Shown: positions 23,123 through 33,036, numbered from the stretch's first letter. The stretch is 64,000 nt of DNA from Mesorhizobium sp. Pch-S (GCF_004136315.1 NZ_CP029562.1:434001-498000); one strand, 5' to 3'. The notes: generated from the letters alone by a model not told the origin. A program made the numbers and translations.

Positions 23123-23833
23123 ATGCGCGCGAAGATCAAGAGAGCCTTGACTGTTGCAACGAGAGGCATGGTGGCTGGCGGCCTGCTGATGGGAAGCGTG
23201 GTTGCCGCGGCGGCGCAGCCGCTCACGGTGGTCGAACTCTTCACCAGCCAGGGCTGCTCCTCATGCCCGCCGGCCAATGCCAACCTGATCAAGCTGAAGG
23301 ATCGCCCGGACGTGCTGGCGCTGTCCTTCGCCGTGACCTACTGGGACTATCTCGGCTGGAAGGATACGTTCGGCAGGCCGGAATACACCGAACGGCAGGT
23401 GACCTATGAACCGGCACTCGGCCGCAGCGGGCCGTTCACGCCGCAGATGGTCGTCAATGGCCGCACCGATACGGTCGGCAACAGGCTGTCCGATATCGAG
23501 GCCCTGATCGCGAAGGACAGGCCTGCGAGCGGTCCCGTCCTTTCGCTGGCGGACGCCAAGGCGGCCATCGGTCCGGGCAAGGCACCTGCGGGCGGCGCCG
23601 ACGTCTGGCTGGTGCACTACCGGGCCGGCATCATCGATGTACCGGTGGGCCGTGGCGAAAACAGCGGCCACACCTTGCCGCACGCCAATGTCGTCCACGC
23701 CCTCACCCGGCTCGGCACCTGGACCGGCGAAGCGACGACACTGCCGCTGCCGAAAGCCGGTGACGGCCTTTCCACCGCCGTCCTGGTGCAGGCGCCGCAA
23801 GGCGGACCGATCCTGGCCGCGGCCTCCGACTAG
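23123..23833 (+). CDS. DUF1223 thioredoxin-like exported protein
   Basis: A 236-aa protein with a signal peptide (basic start MRAKIKRALTV, hydrophobic core, cleavage after VVAAAAQ). The DUF1223 signature VELFTSQGCSSCPPANANL contains a CxxC thioredoxin-type pair. YWDYLGWKDTFG and TPQMVVNG follow, also family hallmarks. Probably a periplasmic redox protein; the substrate is unknown. The ATG at 23123 has ACGGAGC upstream. Next genes downstream are the DAMKPA protein and msrA, hinting at an envelope oxidation theme (inference). Confidence 0.82.
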   Translation: MRAKIKRALTVATRGMVAGGLLMGSVVAAAAQPLTVVELFTSQGCSSCPPANANLIKLKDRPDVLALSFAVTYWDYLGWKDTFGRPEYTERQVTYEPALGRSGPFTPQMVVNGRTDTVGNRLSDIEALIAKDRPASGPVLSLADAKAAIGPGKAPAGGADVWLVHYRAGIIDVPVGRGENSGHTLPHANVVHALTRLGTWTGEATTLPLPKAGDGLSTAVLVQAPQGGPILAAASD

Positions 23834-23936
23834 GCACCGCGCGCGAAAGCACACCACCAAGCCTGCTCGAATTGCACGGCCAGAGCGGCCGCGCGCAACC
23901 GGCGCCATGCGCCACCAACCCTCGAAGGAGAACAGC

Positions 23937-24203
23937 ATGACCCGTCCAATCAGCCTGAAGGCGCTGGCTTTTGCCGTTGCCGCGACCGTGTTCACCGCCG
24001 CCGGAGCATATGCCGAAGACGCCATGAAGCCTGCGGATGCGATGAAAACCGAGGATGCCATGAAGCCGGCCGACGCCATGAAGCCCGCGGACGCCATGAA
24101 ACCCGCCGATGCCATGAAGCCCGCAGACGCCATGAAGCCCGCGGACGCCATGAAGCCTGCCGACGCCATGAAACCCGCAGACGCCATGAAACCCCAGCAG
24201 TAA
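23937..24203 (+). CDS. Secreted DAMKPA hexapeptide-repeat protein
   Basis: An 88-aa protein with GAAGGAGA ribosome site 5-6 bp before the ATG. Residues 1-26 form a signal peptide (MTRPISLKALAFAV... ending GAYA). The rest is ten tandem copies of DAMKPA (copy 2 is DAMKTE, copy 10 ends PQ), plus one glutamine. It is low in complexity, has no cysteine and carries one methionine per repeat. It resembles the MxKDx-type pentapeptide-repeat exported proteins of proteobacteria but with period six. No function is known. It sits between the DUF1223 gene and msrA. Confidence 0.75.
   Translation: MTRPISLKALAFAVAATVFTAAGAYAEDAMKPADAMKTEDAMKPADAMKPADAMKPADAMKPADAMKPADAMKPADAMKPADAMKPQQ
24018..24197 (+). 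repeat. Ten 18-bp tandem units
   Basis: Each unit is GAC/T GCC ATG AA(A/G) CC(N) GC(N), encoding DAMKPA. Synonymous third positions vary between units, so the repeat is maintained at the protein level rather than being a very recent slippage product. Confidence 0.9.
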
Positions 24204-24301
24204 CTGCCGGCCGGGGCGACGACGCACGGGAACGTGAAAGCCATTCGGCTGCGGTCATCGTATAGTGCCTCGTCGCCCGGCCCTCATGAAGGAGCCCATG
24301 C

Positions 24302-25044
24302 ATGATCCGAAATCGTAAATCCGGCGCAGCAAAGCCATGGAAGGCAGCCGGCCTGTCCGCCCTTGCCGGCCTTGCGCTGGCCGCTACGGCGCTGACTTTC
24401 CTGCAGGGACCGACCCGCGCGGCCGAAGAGGCCGTGAAAATCCCACCGCCTGCCGTTGACGCAAAACCGGCGGCCGGATTGCAGAAGGCGGTGTTCGCCG
24501 GCGGCTGCTTCTGGGGTGTGCAAGGCGTGTTCCAGCACGTCAAAGGCGTGACGAAAGCCGTTTCCGGCTATACCGGCGGCGCGGCCGACACGGCCGAATA
24601 TGAGCGCGTCGGCTCGGGCAACACCGCCATGCCGAGTCGGTGGAGATCACCTACGACCCATCGAAGGTAAGCTACGGCAAGCTGCTGCAGGTCTACTTCT
24701 CGGTGGCGCACAACCCGACCCAGCTCAACTACCAGGGGCCGGACTACGGCACGCAGTACCGCTCCACAGTGTTCGCCGCCAATGCCGAGCAGAAGACGAT
24801 CGCCGAGGACTACATCGCACAGCTCGACACGGCAAAGGCGTTCTCCAGGAAAATCGTGACGACGCTGGAGACCGGCAAGACGTTCTATCCGGCCGAGGAT
24901 TATCATCAGGATTTCCTCGAGCGGAACCCGACCTATCCCTACATCGTCTACAACGACCTGCCGAAGATCGAGAACCTGAAGACGATGTTCCCGGATCTCT
25001 ACTCGGACAAGCCCGTGCTGGTCGCGGCCAGCCCGAAGAGTTGA
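24302..25044 (+). pseudogene. msrA: Frameshifted peptide-methionine (S)-S-oxide reductase
   Basis: A signal-peptide-bearing MsrA split over two frames. The first part (24302-24670) has an export signal and the active-site GGCFWG with C69, then VSGYTGGAADTAEYERVGSGNT. Past about 24626 the homology continues in another frame as SVEITYDPSKVSYGKLL through AHNPTQLNYQGPDYGTQYRS to the TYPYIVYNDLPKIENLK end. Restoring one G in ACCG(G)CCATGCC would give GNTGHAESVEIT, the family sequence. So it is a single-base deletion or a sequencing error. If intact it would repair oxidised methionine in the periplasm, next to a methionine-repeat protein. Confidence 0.85.
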
Positions 25045-25065
25045 CCGGCTGAACGCCTTTTCGAC

Positions 25066-25102
25066 AAAAAGACCGCGCCGATGTTACCGGCGCGGTCTTT
25101 TT
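25066..25102. terminator. Strong bidirectional terminator
   Basis: A perfect 15-bp stem (25066-25080 with 25088-25102, AAAAAGACCGCGCCG and its complement) with a 7-nt loop, A-run on one side and T-run on the other. It serves msrA on the plus strand and the PepSY gene on the minus strand. Confidence 0.92.
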
Positions 25103-25134
25103 CATTTGCGGCACTCTCGCCGCCGTGGAGTTTC

Positions 25135-25398
25135 CTACTGCAGGTTCACAGGCGCTGCCGTGACCGGATCGAATTTGATCTCGACCTTGGCGCCGTCCTT
25201 GGTGAAGTAGGTGACTTCGTAACCCTTGTTGTCCCAGTCGACCTCGTCGATGAAGGCGAAATCCTGGCGCTGCTCGACCTTGGCGACGATCTCCGAGAGT
25301 TTCTTGGCGTTCGCCGGCGGCACGTCCCTGGCCTGGGCTCCCGCCGGTGCGGCAACGGCAATCAAGGAAACGGCCGCCAAAACAGTGATGATACGCAT
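25135..25398 (-). CDS. Secreted PepSY-domain protein
   Basis: An 87-aa exported protein. Residues 1-22 are a signal peptide (MRIITVLAAVSLIAVAAPAGAQA). The remainder is a single PepSY-like domain (KKLSEIVAKVEQRQDFAFIDEVDWDNKGYEVTYFTKDGAKVEIKFDP). The ATG at 25396-25398 has GGAGGGAAT just upstream. Such proteins are periplasmic and often inhibitory or regulatory; role unknown. The 291 bp upstream to the YadG-like gene show no further gene. Confidence 0.78.
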   Translation of the reverse strand: MRIITVLAAVSLIAVAAPAGAQARDVPPANAKKLSEIVAKVEQRQDFAFIDEVDWDNKGYEVTYFTKDGAKVEIKFDPVTAAPVNLQ

Positions 25399-25689
25399 GT
25401 ATTCCCTCCGAAGCTGACGCGAGATGCGCGTTTGACCATAGCCCTTGTACCCGGTGCATAACTCACGGCATTGACGATCGTTCCGCAAGCACCAAGCCAT
25501 GCCGAATGCGGAGAGCGGCAGGCAGCACGCCTCGACCTCCACCGACGCGGATGGTTTCCTTCCCAATCAGACGGGCCTAACCAGATGGCCAGTGGTGGCG
25601 AGATATGTCAGCAGCCGCCTTGATTTCGGGTTGCAGGAACCGACATTCAGGCGCACAACGCAAATCCTTTCCAATCAGACCTTTTCATC

Positions 25690-26616
25690 ATGCAATCCGT
25701 CATCTCCGTTTCCGGTGTCTCGAAAACCTATGCCACCGGCTTCAGCGCGCTAAAAAACATCAATCTGGACATCAAACGCGGCGAAATCTTCGCCCTGCTC
25801 GGCCCCAACGGCGCCGGCAAGACGACGCTAATCTCGATCATCTGCGGTATCGTCAACCGCTCGGGTGGCACCGTCACCGTGGATGGCCACGACATTTCGA
25901 AGGACTATCGCGCCGCGCGCAGCCTGATCGGGCTGGTGCCGCAGGAACTGACCGTCGAATCGTTCGAGACGGTCAGTTCGGTGCTGGCCTTCAGCCGTGG
26001 TCTGTTCGGCAAGCCGGCCGACCCGGCTTTCATCGAGAAGGTCCTCAAGGACCTTTCGCTCTGGGAAAAGCGCGATTCCAAGATCATCACCCTGTCGGGC
26101 GGCATGAAGCGCCGCGTGATGATCGGCAAGGCGCTGTCGCACGAGCCGAAGATCCTGTTCCTCGACGAGCCGACTGCCGGCGTCGACGTGGAACTGCGCA
26201 AGGACATGTGGGCACTGGTGCGGAAACTGCGCGAGTCCGGCGTCACCATCATCCTCACCACCCACTACATCGAAGAAGCCGAGGAGATGGCCGACCGGGT
26301 CGGCGTCATCAACAAGGGCGAGATCATCCTGGTGGAGGAAAAGGCCGAACTGATGCGCAAGCTCGGCCGCAAGCTTTTGAAGCTCGAACTGCGCAATCCG
26401 CTTGCCGCTCTTCCCGCAGGCTTCGAGACCTACAATCTCGAGCTTTCGCCGGACGGCAACCGATTGACCTACACCTATGACAACCAGGCGGAACGGCCGG
26501 GCGTTGCCTCGCTGATCCGCGACCTCGACCAGGCTGGCATCCAGTTCCGCGATCTCGACACCGAAAACAGTTCGCTGGAGGAGATCTTCGTCTCCCTGGT
26601 GAGGAGGCAGGCATGA
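25690..26616 (+). CDS. ABC-2 exporter ATP-binding protein (YadG-like)
   Basis: ABC ATPase of 308 aa. Walker A GPNGAGKT near residue 39, Q-loop [14 protein letters not shown], signature LSGGMKRR, Walker [13 protein letters not shown] and H-loop [11 protein letters not shown]. The YadG-type C-terminal region ends [15 protein letters not shown]. The permease gene starts inside its stop (ATGA at 26613-26616). The substrate is unknown for YadGH. Confidence 0.92.
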   Translation: MQSVISVSGVSKTYATGFSALKNINLDIKRGEIFALLGPNGAGKTTLISIICGIVNRSGGTVTVDGHDISKDYRAARSLIGLVPQELTVESFETVSSVLAFSRGLFGKPADPAFIEKVLKDLSLWEKRDSKIITLSGGMKRRVMIGKALSHEPKILFLDEPTAGVDVELRKDMWALVRKLRESGVTIILTTHYIEEAEEMADRVGVINKGEIILVEEKAELMRKLGRKLLKLELRNPLAALPAGFETYNLELSPDGNRLTYTYDNQAERPGVASLIRDLDQAGIQFRDLDTENSSLEEIFVSLVRRQA

Positions 26617-27374
26617 ACCATCGCGCCGTCTGGGCGATCTACAAGGTGGAGATGGCGCGCACGCTGCGCACCATCATGCAGAGCGTGATCTCGCCCGTCA
26701 TTTCGACTTCGCTCTATTTCGTGGTGTTCGGCGCGGCGATCGGCTCGCGCATCACCGAGGTCAACGGCGTGAGCTACGGGGCGTTCATCGTGCCGGGGCT
26801 GATCATGCTCACCCTGCTCACCCAGTCGATTTCCAACGCCTCCTTCGGCATCTATTTCCCGAAATTCGTCGGCACGATCTTCGAATTGCTGTCGGCGCCG
26901 GTCTCCTACCTGGAGGTCGTCATCGCCTATGTCGGGGCGGCCGCCACCAAGTCGATCGGTATCGGCCTGATCATCCTAGCCACCGCGTCGCTCTTCGTCG
27001 AGCTCGACATCCAGCACCCGTTCTGGATGCTCGGCTTCCTGGTGCTGACGGCGGTCACGTTCAGCCTGTTCGGCTTCATCATCGGCATCTGGGCGAATGG
27101 CTTCGAACAGCTGCAGTTGATACCGCTGCTGGTGGTGACGCCGCTCACCTTCCTCGGCGGCTCGTTCTATTCGATCGACATGCTGCCCGGCGTCTGGCGC
27201 ACGATCTCGCTGTTCAACCCGGTCGTCTATCTGGTCAGCGGCTTCCGCTGGGCTTTCTTCGGCCATTCCGACGTGCCGGTGGAGATCAGCCTCGGCATCA
27301 CGCTGGCATTCCTGCTGCTGTGCATCGCCGTCGTCGGCTGGATCTTCAAGACCGGCTACCGGCTGAGGACATAA
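26613..27374 (+). CDS. ABC-2 type permease (YadH-like)
   Basis: Integral membrane protein of 253 aa with about six hydrophobic segments. The family features [37 protein letters not shown] and the ABC-2 signature region [23 protein letters not shown]...[16 protein letters not shown] are present. Coupled to the ATPase gene by a 4-bp overlap, forming a two-gene exporter. Confidence 0.9.
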   Translation: MNHRAVWAIYKVEMARTLRTIMQSVISPVISTSLYFVVFGAAIGSRITEVNGVSYGAFIVPGLIMLTLLTQSISNASFGIYFPKFVGTIFELLSAPVSYLEVVIAYVGAAATKSIGIGLIILATASLFVELDIQHPFWMLGFLVLTAVTFSLFGFIIGIWANGFEQLQLIPLLVVTPLTFLGGSFYSIDMLPGVWRTISLFNPVVYLVSGFRWAFFGHSDVPVEISLGITLAFLLLCIAVVGWIFKTGYRLRT

Positions 27375-27504
27375 TTTTCCAGAACGCCTCAATCGCCGGC
27401 GCGGCCTCTTCGGGCCGCTTGGCTTTCGCGCCAACGGGCGCGGCGCGCAAGAACACAATCAATTGGCGCGCGCTCCAACGGTCATGCAAAAATGACCGTT
27501 GGGG

Positions 27505-28545
27505 TCAGATCGCTTTCAGCAATCTCAGCAGTGCCAGCATGCCGCTGGCGGTGCCGCGCCTGAACGCGATGTAGGCCGGTTCCTCGACGCCATGGAAACG
27601 CCGCTTGAAGGCAGCCTGCCCCTGCAGGTTGAAGCGGTGGCGGTTGACCAGCCCGGAATCGAAGGCCTTGCTGAACGCGCCGCGCCAGAACGAGCTTTCG
27701 GGAAAGCCGCTCGGGGCCATATCGGCCAGAGGCGACAACCCCAGCGTCACGGCGGAAATACCTTCCTTGCGGAACTGGTCGACGGCGAATTTGGTCAAGC
27801 CGATCTCGGCATGCGGGGTGGCACCAGCGAGCTTGCGCTTGAAGGCGGTGGTGTAGCCGGTGACCTTGCCGTCCTTGGAGATCGGATCGAAATCGAGCAA
27901 GGCGGTCAGCTTCCTGTCCGGATCCAGCAGCACGAAGCGGCGCATGCCGGGACCGGGCAAAATCGGGAACGGACGGTTGAGGAAAGCCATCTCGCGGCGC
28001 GCGACGATGCGGCCGGCACGCCACTCGTCGGAAAGCCGTCGCACCTCGTCGGCATCGGCCAGTCCGCCGGTGTCCTCAGCCAGCGTAAAGCCTTTCTTGA
28101 CCAGCCAGCGTTCGGAATAGCGCACGGTTTCGTTGGGCTTGCCGGAGAAATCATGCGCCGGCAGCGGCAGCCGCGTGTCGTAGCCGATGCGGCTGACCTG
28201 GTAGCCAAGGCCGGACAGAACCTTTGCCGTCGCCTCGCCGATCTGCACGAACCAGGGCGAATCGGCGATCTCGACGAAGCGGCAAATCAGCGCGGCGCGG
28301 TCGGCATCGCCGACGACCGGATCGGCCAGCGCATAGTGACGCCCCATCATCGTCTGGAAGGCGACGTAACCGTTTTCGTCACCGAAATAGGACAGCAGCG
28401 GCTGCGTGGCCGTCGAATAGGCGAGCGAGAAATCGCCATGCTGCGCGAGCATTTCCAGCCGCTTGGCAAGCGGCAGGGTCGCGCGCGGAACAGCGGCTGC
28501 GCGGTCGTCGAGGAAGCGGTCTATGCTCTTGCGGAGCGAGCCCAT
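27505..28545 (-). CDS. DUF2156 protein (MprF C-terminal-like)
   Basis: A 346-aa cytosolic protein with a phosphatidylglycerol lysyltransferase C-terminal-like (DUF2156) GNAT-type fold: AYSTATQPLLSYFGDENGYVAFQ, GDPVxx-like ADPVVGDADR, FVQIGEATAKVLSGLGYQVSRIGYDTRLPL and VTLGLSPLADM. It lacks the MprF flippase membrane domain, so it may be a stand-alone aminoacyl- or acyltransferase; the substrate is unknown. ATG at 28543-28545 (MGSLRKSIDRF) is preferred over a TTG eight codons upstream. Confidence 0.75.
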   Translation of the reverse strand: MGSLRKSIDRFLDDRAAAVPRATLPLAKRLEMLAQHGDFSLAYSTATQPLLSYFGDENGYVAFQTMMGRHYALADPVVGDADRAALICRFVEIADSPWFVQIGEATAKVLSGLGYQVSRIGYDTRLPLPAHDFSGKPNETVRYSERWLVKKGFTLAEDTGGLADADEVRRLSDEWRAGRIVARREMAFLNRPFPILPGPGMRRFVLLDPDRKLTALLDFDPISKDGKVTGYTTAFKRKLAGATPHAEIGLTKFAVDQFRKEGISAVTLGLSPLADMAPSGFPESSFWRGAFSKAFDSGLVNRHRFNLQGQAAFKRRFHGVEEPAYIAFRRGTASGMLALLRLLKAI

Positions 28546-28703
28546 GAAATACGCCCAGATGATACCCAAAGACGGCTAATCGATCCGTCTTCCGAATCAA
28601 CAAGCCGCTGCCACCCCTCAACCCTCTCTTGCCATATCGCCGTCTGTGGCACATAGCGCAATCAAGTTGCGGCTGGGATGTCGCGAAAGGATTTGGTGGA
28701 AAT

Positions 28704-29834
28704 ATGACCGAAACGATCGAAGAAGTGATCGTGATCGGTGCGGGTGCGGCCGGGCTGGCTGCGGCCGACGCACTGACCCGGCATGGCATCAAGGCCCGCG
28801 TGTTCGAAAAGGAAGCCCGGATCGCCGAACCATGGCGGCAGCGCCACGAGCGGCTGGCGCTCAACACGCATCGCGACATGTCCTATCTGCCTGGCATGCC
28901 CTATCCGAAGGGCGTGCCGGCCTTCCCGCCCAAGGCGGCGGTGATCGCCTATCTCGAACATTTTGCCGAAGAACGCGGCATCGCGGTCGAATTCGACACC
29001 GAGGTCGAACGTGTCACCCGCGAAAGCCAGCACTGGACGATCCACACCAGCAAAGGCACCCGCCAGGCCAGGAACATCATCATCGCCACGGGTCACGACA
29101 AGGTGCCGTGGATGCCAGACTGGCCGGGAGCCACGGACTACAAGGGGCGCCTGATCCATGCCGCTGCCTTCGGCAGCCCGAAGGATTACGAAGGCAAGAG
29201 CGTGCTGGTGATCGGCGCCGGCAATTCCGGCTTCGACGTGCTGAACTACCTGATCGGCGCCAAGACCGCGATGATCTACCTTGCCGCCCGCGCCGGCCCC
29301 TCCATCCTGCCCAAGCGCATCGGCAAGATCGCCGTGCAGCGCTTCTCCAGAATCACCAATGCGCTGCCGATCCCGGTCGGCGACTTCATGGTGGCGCTGC
29401 TGCAACGCCTGCTGTTCGGCGACCTTCGCAAGCTTGGTTTCGCGCCGGTCAAGAAGGGCGGCATCAGCCGGTTGAAGGAAGACCATGTGGCGATCTCCGC
29501 CGACGATGGCGCGATCGCCGCCATCAAGGCGGGCCGCATCAAGGTCGTGGCCTCCGTGGCAGGCTTCGATGCCGAGCATGTCGTGCTGGCCGACGGAAGC
29601 AGGATCAAGGCCGACGTCGTCATCGCCGCAACCGGCTATCGCACCGGGCTGGACACGATGCTGGACGGCCTCGGCGTGGTCGATGACAAGGGCAAGCCGA
29701 AGGCGAACGGTGCCGAGCCGGGCAGCCAGCCCGGCCTGTGGTTCATTTCCATGCAGCCGAGCATCGTCGGCCATTTCTATGCCGCAGGCCAGGAGGCCAG
29801 GGCCATCGCGGCGAGGATTGCAGGACGCCGATAG
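28704..29834 (+). CDS. Flavin-containing monooxygenase (CzcO-like)
   Basis: NAD(P)H/FAD oxidoreductase of 376 aa. The FAD Rossmann motif IVIGAGAAGLAAAD is at residues 8-21, followed by a pyridine-nucleotide motif VLVIGAGNSGFDVLNY near 173 and the ATGYR motif late in the chain. Class B flavoprotein monooxygenase features are there, but the substrate cannot be read. The ATG at 28704 follows GGTGGAAAT. Divergent from the DUF2156 gene and convergent with the PhoX-like gene (42 bp gap). Confidence 0.85.
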   Translation: MTETIEEVIVIGAGAAGLAAADALTRHGIKARVFEKEARIAEPWRQRHERLALNTHRDMSYLPGMPYPKGVPAFPPKAAVIAYLEHFAEERGIAVEFDTEVERVTRESQHWTIHTSKGTRQARNIIIATGHDKVPWMPDWPGATDYKGRLIHAAAFGSPKDYEGKSVLVIGAGNSGFDVLNYLIGAKTAMIYLAARAGPSILPKRIGKIAVQRFSRITNALPIPVGDFMVALLQRLLFGDLRKLGFAPVKKGGISRLKEDHVAISADDGAIAAIKAGRIKVVASVAGFDAEHVVLADGSRIKADVVIAATGYRTGLDTMLDGLGVVDDKGKPKANGAEPGSQPGLWFISMQPSIVGHFYAAGQEARAIAARIAGRR

Positions 29835-29876
29835 CCTTCAGGGCGGCTTCGGCATCCCGGGCGACGATCAGAACTT

Positions 29877-31877
29877 CTAAACCCCGATCTTGCCGCCATC
29901 CTGCTTGGTGATGGCGACGACGGCAGGCCGCACCGGCATGTCCGGTTTGAAATCGGGCCAGCGGGTGGAGAGGTCTTCATAGTAGGATGGACGGCCGAAC
30001 GGCTCCCAATCGGTGCCGCCGTCACCCGGATGCTGCACGGCGACGAAGGCGGTCTTGTCGTCCGGAGCAAATTGCGGACCGCACATTTCCGCACCCACCG
30101 GCACACGGAAGAATAGCTTGGAGGTGGCGCGCGCCGGTCCTTCCGTGTCGACCGCCCACAGGCCGTCGGTGCGCCCGGTTTCCTTGGCGTTGTTGCCATC
30201 GGTGGCCACCCAGAGCCGGCCGGCGGAATCGACCGCGCAATTGTCCGGCATGCCGAACCAGCCATTGGCCGTGGTCGCGGTGGAGAACGATGCACCGACA
30301 TCGGCAACCGACGGATCGCCGCATTTCAGAAGGACTTCCCATTTGCCCTTGGTGGCGGCGAAGTCGCCACCATCTTCGGCGATCTCGATCATATGGCCAA
30401 AGGCGTTCTTGGCGCGCGGGTTGGCAGCGTCGACCTGGTCGTCCTTGCGCTTGGTGTTGTTGGTCAACATCACGTAGACCTTGCCGTTGACGCCATTGGG
30501 CTGGATGTCCTCGGGACGATCCATCTTGGTGGCGCCGAGCAGGTCGGCGGCGCGACGCGTCTCGATCAGCACATCGGCCTGGCTGGCGAAGCCGTTCTCG
30601 GCCGTCAGCGGACCCTGGCCGAAAACGATGGGCAGCCACTCGACGCCGCCGTCTTCGGCAAACCTGGCGACATGAAGCGTGCCTTCGTCGAGCAGATCCT
30701 TGTTGGCTGCCGGATTGGCCGGATCAAACTTGCCCGCGGTGACGAATTTGTAGACATAGTCGAAACGCTCGTCGTCGCCGAGATAGAAGACGACGCGGCC
30801 ATCCCTGGCCACGATCGATTCCGCGCCCTCGTGCTTGAAACGGCCAAGCGCGGTGCGCTTCTTCGGCGTCGAGTTCGGATCGGCGACGTCGACCTCCACG
30901 ATCCAGCCGAAGCGGTTCGCCTCGTTGGGTTCCTTGGCAAGGTCGAAACGATCGTAGTGGGCGCCCCATTCATAGGAGCCTTCGGGAATGCCGAGGCGCT
31001 TGTAGTTCTCCGTTTCCTTGTGGCCCTCGGGCAGAGCACCGGAGAAGTAGCCGTGGATGTTCTCCTCGGCCATCACATAGGTTCCCCAGGGGGTCACACC
31101 GCCGGCGCAGTTGTTCACGGTGCCGAATACCTTGGCTCCGGATGGATCGGCATTGGTCTTGACACGATCATGGCCGGCGACGGGTCCGGAGAGCGCCATT
31201 TCGGTGTTGACGGTGACACGGCGGTTCAGCTTGCCGTCGCGCACCACCTGCCACTTGCCGCCTTCCTTGCGGATCTCGACGATGGTGCCGCCATGGGCCG
31301 CCATTTCGATATCGACCTGGTCCTTGCTGAGCGGGGCAAGCTCGAGCGCCTTCTTGCCGTCCTTCTCCACCACCTTGACGATGCCGGGGAACATCAGATG
31401 CGGGTTGGTGTATTCATGGTTGACCACCAGAAGCCCGTGCTCGGGCGAACCTTCCAGCGGGATGTAACCGACGAAATCGTTGTTGTAGCCAAACTGCCTG
31501 GCCTGCGCCGCAGCGGTCTGCCTGGCCGGATCGAAGTCCGGCGCGTCGGCGAACAGCGGATCACCCCAGCGCAGCAGCACGTCGGCATCGTAACCGGCGG
31601 CGACATGGTGCTTGTCGTCAATGCCGGCCTCGACTTCGTCGAAGGTGAAAGCCGAACCGCCCTCGGCCGCGCGCGCCTCGTCGGCGCTCATCAGGGCAAG
31701 CGGGCTGACGGTGACGGCGATGGCGGAAACCGCAAGCGAGCCTTTGAGAAAGCCACGGCGCGAAAAACGCGCGGCGATGATCTCACCCATGGTGCGGTTG
31801 TCGGTCGGGTTGATCGCCGGACCTTCGTTTTCTTCAAGCAGGCTGGTGCGGAAGCGGATGTCTTCGTGGTCCGACAT
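29877..31877 (-). CDS. PhoX-family (DUF839) Tat-exported phosphatase
   Basis: A 666-aa protein. The Tat signal SRRGFLKGSLAVSAIAVTVS lies around residues 38-60. The long beta-propeller has PhoX motifs LVVNHEYTNPHLMF, AAHGGTIVEI, GTVNNCAGGVTPWGTYVMAEENIHGYF and PDNCAVDSAGRLWVATDG. PhoX enzymes are calcium/iron-dependent alkaline phosphatases that release phosphate in the periplasm. No Pho box was identified, and whether this is a true PhoX or another DUF839 protein is open. Purine-rich AGAGGTC precedes the ATG. Confidence 0.85.
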   Translation of the reverse strand: MSDHEDIRFRTSLLEENEGPAINPTDNRTMGEIIAARFSRRGFLKGSLAVSAIAVTVSPLALMSADEARAAEGGSAFTFDEVEAGIDDKHHVAAGYDADVLLRWGDPLFADAPDFDPARQTAAAQARQFGYNNDFVGYIPLEGSPEHGLLVVNHEYTNPHLMFPGIVKVVEKDGKKALELAPLSKDQVDIEMAAHGGTIVEIRKEGGKWQVVRDGKLNRRVTVNTEMALSGPVAGHDRVKTNADPSGAKVFGTVNNCAGGVTPWGTYVMAEENIHGYFSGALPEGHKETENYKRLGIPEGSYEWGAHYDRFDLAKEPNEANRFGWIVEVDVADPNSTPKKRTALGRFKHEGAESIVARDGRVVFYLGDDERFDYVYKFVTAGKFDPANPAANKDLLDEGTLHVARFAEDGGVEWLPIVFGQGPLTAENGFASQADVLIETRRAADLLGATKMDRPEDIQPNGVNGKVYVMLTNNTKRKDDQVDAANPRAKNAFGHMIEIAEDGGDFAATKGKWEVLLKCGDPSVADVGASFSTATTANGWFGMPDNCAVDSAGRLWVATDGNNAKETGRTDGLWAVDTEGPARATSKLFFRVPVGAEMCGPQFAPDDKTAFVAVQHPGDGGTDWEPFGRPSYYEDLSTRWPDFKPDMPVRPAVVAITKQDGGKIGV

Positions 31878-32057
31878 GACTGACCTCTGGCTTTTGGCGT
31901 TGGCTGGGCTGCGTGTCGGGAACCTGCGTAGCGGGCGGGGTTAACAGTTTCATGACGCAGGGCGCGTCCACTGCCTTGGCGACGATCGGGATGACCACAT
32001 TGGATTGTCGAAATGCCTGCGCACGACAGGCGTTGGTCGTGCGAAGCCTGCCGGGCG

Positions 32058-32882
32058 TCAGCTCTTGCCCGGCAAAAATGCGGACAACCGGGCGAGCACA
32101 CTGTCGGGCGCTTCCAGTTGCGGCAGATGGCCGACGCCGGGCAACGTTTCGAATGACGACCCTGGAATGAGGCGATGCAGCGCCCTGCCACGCTCCACCG
32201 GAATCCAGGGATCATCCTCGCCCCAAAGGATGGCGACGGGACAGCGGATTCCAGCAAAGAGAGGTTCGACCTCAGCCGTGTAGCGCTCATCGGCCTGCGC
32301 GAACTGCCCATAGAAGCTCTGGCGTCCCTCGTCGCCCAGCCACGGCTCGACCAGCCTCTCGAAATCCGCGGCTTCGATGCCGTTGACGATCGCGCCCTTG
32401 ATGTAGGCTTCCACGACCGCGCGGTGGATGTGCGGCGGCAGGCCGAGGAATGCGTCAACGTGGCGACCGACATGATCGAAGAATTCGGACCCCCACGGCC
32501 GCATGGCGACGACATTCATCAGCACATAGCGTTCGAAGTCGCAGCCATGCAGGAGATGGGCGCGCAGCGTGGTCGCCCCGCCAAAATCATGGGCGAGGAC
32601 GAGAGGGCGCTCGAGACGCCAATGCGCCAGCATCTCGGCGAACACCTGCCCCTGGACGTCGAGCGATGTGCGCCGTGCCGCGTCTTTTTCCGATTGCCCG
32701 TAGCCTGGCATGTCATACCAGTGGACACGATGGTGCCTCGACAGGGTCGGGATGATCCGGTGCCATGAGAAGGACGACCACGGCCAGCCATGCGCCAGCA
32801 CGAGGTCCGGACCGGTGCCTGCCGTGCCGGCAGCCACACGCCCCGCGGAGGTCGACACGTTCTCATCCAAATTCCACGACAT
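32058..32882 (-). CDS. Alpha/beta hydrolase with Asp nucleophile (epoxide hydrolase/dehalogenase-like)
   Basis: A 275-aa cytosolic hydrolase. The oxyanion region is LVLAHGWPWSSFSWHRI, and the nucleophile elbow reads LAHDFGGATTLR, with Asp instead of Ser. That is the pattern of epoxide hydrolases and haloacetate/haloalkane dehalogenases. The acid-histidine end is WGEDDPWIPVERG...LPGVGHLPQLEAPDSV. The ATG at 32880-32882 (MSWNLDENV) is chosen; 35 upstream in-frame codons look non-coding. Substrate not predictable. Confidence 0.82.
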   Translation of the reverse strand: MSWNLDENVSTSAGRVAAGTAGTGPDLVLAHGWPWSSFSWHRIIPTLSRHHRVHWYDMPGYGQSEKDAARRTSLDVQGQVFAEMLAHWRLERPLVLAHDFGGATTLRAHLLHGCDFERYVLMNVVAMRPWGSEFFDHVGRHVDAFLGLPPHIHRAVVEAYIKGAIVNGIEAADFERLVEPWLGDEGRQSFYGQFAQADERYTAEVEPLFAGIRCPVAILWGEDDPWIPVERGRALHRLIPGSSFETLPGVGHLPQLEAPDSVLARLSAFLPGKS

Positions 32883-33036
32883 CGTGCCATCTTGCCGTGC
32901 CCGAGCACGCATCCGCAAGGGGACGCAAACCCCTGAAATACATCTGTTTTGAATCAAATGCCGGCGATGGAATTTCCGTTCCCGCAACCGAATCGCTCCA
33001 TGCTTTCACTTGCGGCGGGAAATGAACGGAGCATCG

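Noticed and set aside
24018..24197. Tandem 18-bp repeat as a possible CRISPR-like array
   Set aside because: There are no spacers; the units are contiguous, in frame and encode a hexapeptide after a signal peptide.
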